Translations under genes and position numbers: made by a program
Notes under the pieces: model-generated
The model's input: the letters and a program-made list of their open reading frames with translations, nothing else
Databases searched by the model: none
What the model was told of the DNA's origin: nothing
Assembly: GCA_036494575.1 (NCBI GenBank)
Contig: DASXOE010000009.1
Location: 1 to 19,948 of the forward strand
DNA length: 19,948 nucleotides
Origin: DASZFV01 sp036494575
GTDB lineage: Bacteria; Myxococcota_A; Polyangia; Fen-1088
Reading direction: 5' to 3'
Part shown: positions 1-7,920 of the stretch, in pieces
How positions within the stretch are numbered: position 1 is the first letter of the stretch
Layout: each line of letters begins with the position of its first letter

Positions 1-32
1 CAGCACGCTGCACGCTGCACGCCGCCCGTCGG

Positions 33-2747
<2,715 letters not shown>

Positions 2748-2799
2748 TGCGAGTGAACCCCGTGTCCTTGGGGCGGCCGGGCCCGCCGTTGGGAAGCTA

Positions 2800-2829
2800 T
2801 TTATCTGACCTAACTGGCTGAAATGTCAA
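2800..2829 (-). promoter_or_regulatory. sigma70-like promoter of the PEGA kinase gene
   Basis: On the minus strand a perfect TTGACA (-35, plus positions 2824-2829) is followed after 18 bp by GATAAA (-10, 2800-2805). Transcription would begin near 2793, giving a leader of about 46 nt before the TTG start. The -35 box overlaps the stop codon of the upstream EI24-like gene, so the kinase can be transcribed independently. The leader contains a GC-rich self-complementary stretch (about 2764-2782, arms GGCGG/CCGCC) that could fold. Predicted from sequence only. Confidence 0.5.
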
Positions 2830-3707
2830 CCGGATTGTGTACTTCTCGGTGGTGTGCTTCCAAGGATTCTGTCGGACATCGCTCGATCGTCTTTTGCCTG
2901 GCCGCCCGCCGGACCGTCGGGAGTGGCCGTGGTTCGCCGCGCCGTCTTCCGCGCGTCGGTTTCCAGAAACGCGAGGGTCGCGCCCACGGCGGCGAAAGGC
3001 GGCGCCACCAGAAAGGCGAGCGGCACGAGGTAGAGCACATAGCTGCCGAGGCCATAGCCGAGCGCCAGACCCGGATTTTTCGCGAGATAAGCCCACTTGC
3101 CCGCGAAGGTCGCGCCCCGACGCGCCAGCGGATAGTCGAAGCCGTCGTAGGCCAGGAAGATCGCGCCCAAGGCCACTCCCACGAGGCTGCCGATGCCCGT
3201 GAGCGCCGTGAGCGCGAGCCCAACGCCGAGCGCGATGCCGTAGAGCACGAGCTTGAGGAGGCCGTGGGCGAGCGCGCGGCCCACCGAGGCTAGGAGAGGG
3301 ACCGCGGGCGCGCTGCCGCGCACGCGCTTCTCGACGGCCTCGGCCAGGCGATCGCAAAAAACCGCGTTCACGAGCGGCTGGAGAAGGATGAACAGCATCA
3401 CTCCCCCTAGGACGGTCATGACCCCCACGAAGATCCATCCGACGACGGGGGACTTGGCGAGCATCTCGGCGAGGTCCTGCCGCCAAAAGCGCGACGCGGC
3501 CACGAGCGTCCCGACGCCGAGCGCCAAGTTCACGAGGATGGGCGCGACGAGGTGCCGCCACATGCGCTCGCGCGCCACGTAGATCGCACCGCGAAACGGC
3601 GCCAGGAAGCCGCGGAAGAGCCCCACGGAGCGATTGTACACCGCGAAGCGACCGGCGGCGCGAAACCTGGGCGACCGGGGGCCGAGAACCAGAGCGGAGG
3701 TCCCCAT
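2826..3707 (-). CDS. EI24/CysZ-like integral membrane protein
   Basis: Up to 293 residues, with the hallmarks of the EI24 domain family (CysZ-like): an N-terminal GLFRGFLAPFRGAIY segment, at least four long hydrophobic helices, and the motif YDGFDYPLARRG before the last helices. CysZ of enterobacteria is a sulfate transporter; most other members have no proven function, so transport is only a possibility. The C-terminal 40 residues are polar and look disordered. The start is uncertain. The ATG at 3707 gives the longest form but lacks a Shine-Dalgarno and overlaps the start of the divergent gene. GTG codons at 3641 and 3626 would begin nearer the family's usual N-terminus. It ends just before the kinase gene, whose promoter overlaps its stop. 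Confidence 0.85.
   Translation of the reverse strand: MGTSALVLGPRSPRFRAAGRFAVYNRSVGLFRGFLAPFRGAIYVARERMWRHLVAPILVNLALGVGTLVAASRFWRQDLAEMLAKSPVVGWIFVGVMTVLGGVMLFILLQPLVNAVFCDRLAEAVEKRVRGSAPAVPLLASVGRALAHGLLKLVLYGIALGVGLALTALTGIGSLVGVALGAIFLAYDGFDYPLARRGATFAGKWAYLAKNPGLALGYGLGSYVLYLVPLAFLVAPPFAAVGATLAFLETDARKTARRTTATPDGPAGGQAKDDRAMSDRILGSTPPRSTQSG
3696..3700 (+). promoter_or_regulatory. Ribosome binding site GGAGG
   Basis: GGAGG lies 5 nt before the ATG at 3706. It fixes that ATG, rather than the longer in-frame ATG at 3634, as the start of the plus-strand gene. Confidence 0.7.
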
Positions 3708-4263
3708 GTCCCAGACCACGGCCACACTCAGTCCCGATCCCCCCCGAGCCCTGGACAGCCGCGTCACGGGTGGCGGTGTCACAATCGACGGCACGCGGCC
3801 GCGACAAACGGAGGTCCCCGCCTCCCCGTTTCGAGACGTCCTCGCGGGCGGGGTCTCGGTGCTCATGGGCGGCGCCGCGGTGGCCACGCACGTCCTCGGC
3901 GCGCCGCAGCTGGCGGCGGCCATCGCCGGCGCCCAGAGCCGGGCGACGGACGTCATCACGGGAACAGCTTCGAGCGGCATCGGCAATCGGGTCCCGACCA
4001 GCAGCGCAGGCGCCATCGCGGGCTCGCCTGCGGCGTCGCCGGCGTCCAGCACGGGAGCGGCGCTGCCGCTCGGTGGCGGCTCGGACTCGTCCGATCTCGC
4101 GACCATGCAAGCGATGCAGCGCGAGAGCCAGGTGTTCAACATGCAGCTCCTCGGGCTGCAGGAGCAGGTCCAGCAGGACAGCCAGCGGTTCACGACGCTC
4201 TCGAACGTGCTGCGCGCGAAGCACGACACGGCCAAGGCGGCGGTGTCCAACATCCGCAGTTGA
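3706..4263 (+). CDS. Small Ala/Ser-rich protein with conserved-looking helical C-terminus (type III secretion-like?)
   Basis: 185 residues, not assigned to a named family. Residues 1-40 are polar and Pro/Thr-rich. About 45-75 is moderately hydrophobic and Ala/Gly/Val-rich. About 85-130 is a Ser/Ala/Gly linker. The last 55 residues form a strongly predicted amphipathic helix rich in Gln and Met (MQAMQRESQVFNMQLLGLQ, then LSNVLRAKHDTAKAAVSNIR). A disordered front half and a conserved helical tail resemble inner-rod or needle-type proteins of type III secretion, and I recall similar tails in small myxobacterial proteins near secretion ATPases. That comparison is from memory and unverified. The gene is followed after 20 bp by another small helical protein, so the two are probably co-transcribed. 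No secretion ATPase or export apparatus gene is in the window. Confidence 0.75.
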   Translation: MSQTTATLSPDPPRALDSRVTGGGVTIDGTRPRQTEVPASPFRDVLAGGVSVLMGGAAVATHVLGAPQLAAAIAGAQSRATDVITGTASSGIGNRVPTSSAGAIAGSPAASPASSTGAALPLGGGSDSSDLATMQAMQRESQVFNMQLLGLQEQVQQDSQRFTTLSNVLRAKHDTAKAAVSNIRS

Positions 4264-4283
4264 CGTGCTAAGGTGAGGGCGTT

Positions 4284-4694
4284 TTGGCGATGAAGGTCAC
4301 TGGCCCGGGCTCGCAAGCCGGCGTCCCCGGCGCCGCGCCTGACGCCGCTTCGGCGCCCGACGCCGTCAAGGGAAAGGCCGGAACCACGGGCGCCGAGAAG
4401 CCCGAAGGCGCGAACCGAACCTTTGCCGAGACGCTCGGGGCCGGTCGTCCGGCGCCCGAGGCGGTTCCCCCGCGCGCCGGCGCCGCCGATCCGCTCACGT
4501 CGGACATCGCGGCCGACCTTCAGGCCGGCAAGATCGACCCAAAGGCCGCGCTCGATCGCGTCGTCGAGCGGGTGCTCGACCACCAGCTCGGCGCGGACGC
4601 GCCGGCCACGTTGCGCAGTCAACTGCGCGACGCGCTCCGTAACACGATCAGCAGCGATCCGTTCATCACAGAACGCCTGCGCGGGCTCGGCTAG
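4284..4694 (+). CDS. Small helical protein, second gene of the plus-strand pair
   Basis: 136 residues from a TTG at 4284; an ATG at 4290 is the alternative. AGGTGAGG at 4271-4278 is spaced 5 nt from the TTG and 11 from the ATG, so both are usable. The first 70 residues are Ala/Pro/Gly-rich and disordered. Residues 75-136 form helices: DIAADLQAGKIDPKAALDRV, then VVERVLDHQLGADAPATLRS, then a tail ending SSDPFITERLRGLG. I cannot name the family; the pattern recalls small proteins encoded beside type III-like genes in myxobacteria, which is inference. The last seven codons and the TAG stop form the first copy of a 25-bp tandem repeat. An IS630 element is inserted at the CTAG that contains the stop: TA is host and the G is the first base of the IS, so the stop codon and the protein are unchanged. 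Confidence 0.7.
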   Translation: MAMKVTGPGSQAGVPGAAPDAASAPDAVKGKAGTTGAEKPEGANRTFAETLGAGRPAPEAVPPRAGAADPLTSDIAADLQAGKIDPKAALDRVVERVLDHQLGADAPATLRSQLRDALRNTISSDPFITERLRGLG

Positions 4695-5769
4695 GGAACG
4701 CCGTCGAGATGCGATCAAGCATCCGGCGGTGGGAGCGGATGATTGCGGTTGCTGGCTTGGTCCACTCGAAGGGCGTTGGGTTTGAGTTCCACGACCGCAT
4801 GAACGCGTTGAGGTGATCTCGAAGGGCGCGCCTGGAATTGAAGCTCGTAACGCCGAGAGATTGTTTGCCGAGAATCCCAAAGAAGCCCTCGACCTGGTTG
4901 AGCCAGGAGGCGCTGGTCGGCGTGTAGTGGAAGTGCACCTCGGGATGCTCAGCAAGCCAAGCCTCGATGTCGGGCGTGCCGTGCGTAGACGAGTTGTCGA
5001 GGATGACGTGCAGTTCCTGGTTGGGATAGACGCGCACGACCTTCTTCATGAAACCCAGGAAGTCGATCGCCGTGTGGGCGTCGGTTAGCTTGTGCGTGAC
5101 CTTCCCGGTGGCCACTTCGAGCGCCGCGTAGAGGTCGACGACGCCGTGGCGCTTGTAGTCGTGCGTGTGCCGAGTCGCGCGTCCCGTACGCAGCGGGAGC
5201 GGCAACTGCGTGCGCTGCAGGGCCTGGATGGACGTCTTCTCGTCGACGCTCAACACGACAGCGTTGTCGGGTGGATTCAGGTACAGGCCCACCACGTCCT
5301 TAACCTTCGCCGTGAACTCCGGATCTCGGCTGACCTTGTATGTCCGCACCAGATGCGGTTTGAGCCCGTTCTCTCGGAGAAGATCGGAGATGCAGCCACT
5401 TGTGAGGCCGACCTTCTTACCGAGCAGCCTCGTGGTCCAGCGGCTTCGACCTGCCGGTGGGGGCGACATCGCCAGTTGAACGACTCGCTCAACCGTCTCA
5501 CGCGGCACAGCGTGATCTTGACGTCCTGCCTTGGGGCGCGCCGTCAGACCAGGCACGCCTTCCGATCGAAACCGCGCCCGGATGCGCGACACCTGCTCCC
5601 TCGACAAATCCAAACGGACGGCAATCTCCGTCCCGGCGACGCCGTTGGCGCTGAGCAGCACCACACGCGCTCGCCTCACGAGCCCAGCCGGCGCGGACGG
5701 ACGCGCCACGATCTCGTCGAGCTCGCGGCGCTGCTTCACCCCGATCTTCATTGGAATGGTTCGTCCCAT
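4666..5769 (-). CDS. IS630 family transposase (DDE)
   Basis: 367 residues and apparently intact. The N-terminal half (about 10-135) holds two helix-turn-helix-like regions: one in the segment with LSANGVAGTEIAVRLDLS, the other a winged-helix-like region ending LTSGCISDLLRENGLKPH. The catalytic domain carries D176 (LSVDEKTS), D258 (VILDNSSTHG) and E294 (NQVEGFFG), with 35 residues between the last two, as expected of IS630/Tc1-mariner enzymes. It cuts and joins the element at TA sites. The start is ATG at 5769 or the in-frame ATG at 5751. Both lie in or beside a hairpin (5754-5790), and neither has a good Shine-Dalgarno. There is no in-frame stop inside the IS: the last eight residues and the TGA (4666-4668) come from the host gene on the other strand. 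Confidence 0.93.
   Translation of the reverse strand: MGRTIPMKIGVKQRRELDEIVARPSAPAGLVRRARVVLLSANGVAGTEIAVRLDLSREQVSRIRARFRSEGVPGLTARPKAGRQDHAVPRETVERVVQLAMSPPPAGRSRWTTRLLGKKVGLTSGCISDLLRENGLKPHLVRTYKVSRDPEFTAKVKDVVGLYLNPPDNAVVLSVDEKTSIQALQRTQLPLPLRTGRATRHTHDYKRHGVVDLYAALEVATGKVTHKLTDAHTAIDFLGFMKKVVRVYPNQELHVILDNSSTHGTPDIEAWLAEHPEVHFHYTPTSASWLNQVEGFFGILGKQSLGVTSFNSRRALRDHLNAFMRSWNSNPTPFEWTKPATAIIRSHRRMLDRISTAFPSRARAGVL
4671..4695 (+). repeat. 25-bp tandem repeat, copy 1 (inside a coding 3' end)
   Basis: The unit begins GAACGCCTGCGCGGGCTCGG and ends CTAGG. This copy encodes the ERLRGLG-stop end of the small helical protein. It was adjacent to the copies at 5826 before the IS insertion: deleting 4694-5823 joins the array perfectly. 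Confidence 0.85.
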
Positions 5770-5821
5770 GATGCACGGGAGGAACCATTCTCATGGTGAT
5801 ATTATTTCGACGGCGGTGCAC
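4694..5821 (-). mobile_element. IS630-family insertion sequence
   Basis: An element of about 1128 bp with a single transposase gene, bounded on both sides by CTA(G). Insertion at CTAG with TA duplication is the known habit of the IS630 family; here TA is at 4692-4693 and again at 5822-5823. The ends are imperfect inverted repeats sharing the 9-bp core CGCCGTCGA (4699-4707, and reverse-complement at 5807-5815), preceded by GGGAA on the left and GTGCAC on the right. The same 12 bases (CTAGGGAACGCC) occur at 4691-4702 and 5821-5832, so the left boundary cannot be fixed beyond doubt. The element looks intact. It splits a tandem repeat array at the 3' end of a host gene. Confidence 0.85.
5754..5790 (-). 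promoter_or_regulatory. Hairpin over the transposase translation start
   Basis: Arms GAATGGTTCGTCCC (5754-5767) and GGGAGGAACCATTC (5777-5790) are complementary over 14 bp with one mismatch, around a 9-nt loop (5768-5776). The ATG at 5769-5767 straddles the loop and stem, and the second ATG (5751) lies just past the stem. A transcript covering the whole hairpin would hide the start. Similar hairpins in other insertion sequences stop readthrough transcription from raising transposase levels. Folding is inferred from base pairing. Confidence 0.6.
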
Positions 5822-5825
5822 TAGG

Positions 5826-5895
5826 GAACGCCTGCGCGGGCTCGGCTAGGGAACGCCTGCGCGGGCTCGGCTGGGGAACGCCTGCGCGGGCTCGG
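5826..5895 (+). repeat. 25-bp tandem repeats, copies 2-4
   Basis: Copy 2 is 5826-5850 and identical to the in-gene copy. Copy 3 is 5851-5875, with CTGGG replacing CTAGG. Copy 4 is a 20-bp partial unit at 5876-5895. There are no spacers. The unit length is not a multiple of three, and the copies lie after the stop codon, so the array is non-coding in the present arrangement. It fills most of the 118 bp between the IS and the next gene. Confidence 0.9.
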
Positions 5896-5927
5896 GCGAA
5901 CGGGGGAGAGATCTCCGGCCGGGCCGC

Positions 5928-5937
5928 CGGTCGACCG
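5928..5937. other. Palindrome between convergent genes
   Basis: CGGTCGACCG is a perfect 10-bp palindrome just past the stop of the minus-strand gene at 5942. It is beside a second self-complementary stretch (5914-5929, arms CCGGC/GCCGG). It may act as a weak terminator for that gene. There is no T-tract. Confidence 0.25.
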
Positions 5938-5941
5938 TCAC

Positions 5942-6247
5942 TTACTCGCCGGCGGCGGCGGTCTCGAGGACGCCGCCGAGCTTCTGCGTCCGCTTGGTGG
6001 CAATGGCGTCGCGCAGCTGAGGCGGCAGGAAGACGCCGTCAGTGTCGAACCCGGCGAGCGCCTCGATGAGCAGCGCGGCCCGCTCGGCCGAGGGCGTCTT
6101 GCGATCGACGATGACGCACCACTCGCCCTTGACCTTGCAGAGCCCCCCGCCTCCGGCGGTGTCTCCCGTCATCGTCTCGTAGCGCACGCGGATTCCGAGC
6201 TGCGCGGCGGCCTGCTCCAGCGTCTCAGTGATCTGCTCGGGCTTCAT
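5942..6247 (-). CDS. Conserved hypothetical protein
   Basis: 101 residues, soluble, with no signal peptide or membrane helix. The core GGLCKVKGEWCVIVDRKTPSAERAALLIEALAGFDTDGVFLPPQLRD matches a pattern I recognise in short uncharacterised bacterial proteins: GI.VRYE, then GGLC..KG....I..., then EALA.FD..G...PP..R. No function is known to me. It begins at ATG 6247 with only a weak AGG upstream. It lies 65 bp downstream of the sensor protein gene on the same strand, separated by a possible hairpin (6278-6296), so it may be the last gene of the lar transcript or a separate unit. Confidence 0.75.
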   Translation of the reverse strand: MKPEQITETLEQAAAQLGIRVRYETMTGDTAGGGGLCKVKGEWCVIVDRKTPSAERAALLIEALAGFDTDGVFLPPQLRDAIATKRTQKLGGVLETAAAGE

Positions 6248-6277
6248 CGTCGCCTGGTTTTACCTGCTTTCGCCGGC

Positions 6278-6296
6278 GACGGAAAGTTTTCCCGTC
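6278..6296 (-). terminator. Small hairpin after the sensor gene
   Basis: On the minus strand GACGGGAAAACTTTCCGTC folds into an 8-bp stem (one G-T pair) with a 3-nt loop, about 16 nt after the sensor stop. No uridine tract follows, so termination is doubtful. It may instead be an RNA-processing or stabilising structure before the next gene. Confidence 0.35.
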
Positions 6297-6312
6297 GGGC
6301 GAGCGAGCGCCG

Positions 6313-7920
6313 TCACTTGGGTCGTCCGCCGCCCTCGGGCGCCGAGCGATCGATGTCGAGGATCTGCGCGCCGCCGACGTAGTTTTTCGTCTCGTAGCGC
6401 GTGAGGCTGCCGAGCTTGCGCACGATCGTGGCCATGCGCTCCGCCTCGTCGAGGATGGTGTGCACGTGTGGGACGAGCGCGTCGGCCGCGCCGAGCTTGC
6501 GCAGCAGCATCTGCGCGTATCCCATGACGGACGTCAGCGGCTGGTTGAGCTCGTGCGCGGCCGCGCCAGCGAGCTCGACGGCCACCGCCTGCTTTTCCGA
6601 CACGGCGAGCTTCTCTTGGGCCGTCGCGAGCCGCTCCTCCATGCGCAGGCGATCCCGGAGGTCGGAGAAGATGCCGACGGTCGCGATCTCGCGCCCCTCG
6701 TCGTCGAACACGAGCGCCGCCGAGATCGAGACCGGGATCTTCTCGCGCGCGATGCTGAGGAGATCGCGGCGCACGGGCTCGAGGCGGCCGCCGCCGCCGT
6801 GCTCCGCCGAACGAATGAGCCGCATGACTTCCTCGGCGACGCCCGTCGGATAGAGCCGCCGCACCGACATCCTTCCGATGACGTCGACGGCCTTGTGGCC
6901 GCAGATGCGCTCGGCGCCTTGGTTAAAAAGAAGGATCGTGCCGCGCATGTCGGCCGCGATGATGCCGTCGACCGTCGAGTTCAGGATGCGCTCTAGGAAC
7001 TCGGTCGTGCGGCGCAGCTCGCGCTCGAGCTCGCGCGCGAGCGTGACGTCGCGGAACGAGAAGATCGCGGCCGCGTGCTCGGACAGGATGCCGATCGAGG
7101 CGACGGACACCGTGAGGCGATCACCGGACGTCGTCACGAGCTCGAGGTCGAAGTTGTCGACGGGCTCGGCGCGCGTCGCGTGCACGATCTCGGCCTCGAG
7201 GCGCGCGCGGTGGATCTCGGGAACGATCTGCGTGAGCGGGCGGCCGGCCAGGCCGTCGCGCGCGTAGCCCGTGACCTCCTCGGCGGCGCGGTTCATGTAG
7301 AGGACACGTCCCTCGCCGTCGAGGACGACGATGCCGTCCGACGCGCTGTCGATGAACGCGCGGTAGCGCTCGATCGCCCGCAGTCGGCGCTCCTCGTGGA
7401 AGTCCTGCAGCGTGATGCGACGCGTGCGCTCGCGGATCGGCTCGAGGGCCTTCGCGCCGCGCAGGATCATGCCCAGCAACGAGGCAGCGAGCCGACCCAA
7501 GCTGATGATCTCGTCGGACGGCCGCTCGTCCCCTTGCCCGTCGCGCGGGAATCGGGCGATGAGCGCGCCCACGGGCTTGCGGCCCACGATGAGCGGGAAG
7601 ACCGCCGAGAGCTCGGAAGGCGGCTGCGCGTCCGCGCCGCCCGTGAAAGTCACCTCGCCCGTCTCGAGCGCGCGCTGAATGTGCGGATACTGCGCGAGCG
7701 GCAAGCGCATGCGCCCAACCTCGCTCTCGTCGCTGTCGGCGACGATATAGGCGGCCTCCGGATCGGCGACCACCGCCAACACGCTCACCGACGACGCCGC
7801 GAGCGCGTGCGCGATGTGCTCGGCGGCCGCGTGCAGCTGGCTCTCGCCGGTGCCGACCGCGAGCACTTGCGCCGCCTTGCAGAGATCTTCGTCGAGCGCG
7901 CGGCGCAGGCGATCACTCAT
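6313..7920 (-). CDS. GAF-PAS-PAS sensor protein with HisKA domain but no ATPase domain
   Basis: 535 residues, cytoplasmic. Domains: GAF-like (about 15-155), linker helix (155-185), PAS 1 (185-295, FIDSASDGIVVLDGEGRVLY, ending in the SFRDVT motif), PAS 2 (305-425, ILNSTVDGIIAADMRGTILL), then a HisKA dimerisation helix (445-512) with phospho-acceptor H456 in AAHELNQPLTSVMGYAQ. After the HisKA domain the protein ends in about 23 residues (YVGGAQILDIDRSAPEGG); the N, G1, F and G2 boxes of a histidine kinase ATPase are absent. It could be phosphorylated in trans by a partner, act as a phosphotransfer dimer, or signal without phosphorylation. The ATG overlaps the larC stop as ATGA, so translation is coupled. 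No response regulator gene is in the window. Confidence 0.9.
   Translation of the reverse strand: MSDRLRRALDEDLCKAAQVLAVGTGESQLHAAAEHIAHALAASSVSVLAVVADPEAAYIVADSDESEVGRMRLPLAQYPHIQRALETGEVTFTGGADAQPPSELSAVFPLIVGRKPVGALIARFPRDGQGDERPSDEIISLGRLAASLLGMILRGAKALEPIRERTRRITLQDFHEERRLRAIERYRAFIDSASDGIVVLDGEGRVLYMNRAAEEVTGYARDGLAGRPLTQIVPEIHRARLEAEIVHATRAEPVDNFDLELVTTSGDRLTVSVASIGILSEHAAAIFSFRDVTLARELERELRRTTEFLERILNSTVDGIIAADMRGTILLFNQGAERICGHKAVDVIGRMSVRRLYPTGVAEEVMRLIRSAEHGGGGRLEPVRRDLLSIAREKIPVSISAALVFDDEGREIATVGIFSDLRDRLRMEERLATAQEKLAVSEKQAVAVELAGAAAHELNQPLTSVMGYAQMLLRKLGAADALVPHVHTILDEAERMATIVRKLGSLTRYETKNYVGGAQILDIDRSAPEGGGRPK

Noticed and set aside
4..24. Three tandem 7-mers (CACGCTG, CACGCTG, CACGCCG) at the window edge
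   Set aside because: Too short and degenerate to call a feature; lies just past the kinase stop and could be chance in GC-rich DNA.
3708..4955. N-terminal extension of the EI24-like frame to 4955
   Set aside because: It runs antisense through the two plus-strand genes and the IS; no homology-like pattern before residue 417 of that frame.
5826..5895. CRISPR-like repeat array
   Set aside because: The units are directly adjacent with no spacers and derive from a gene end.
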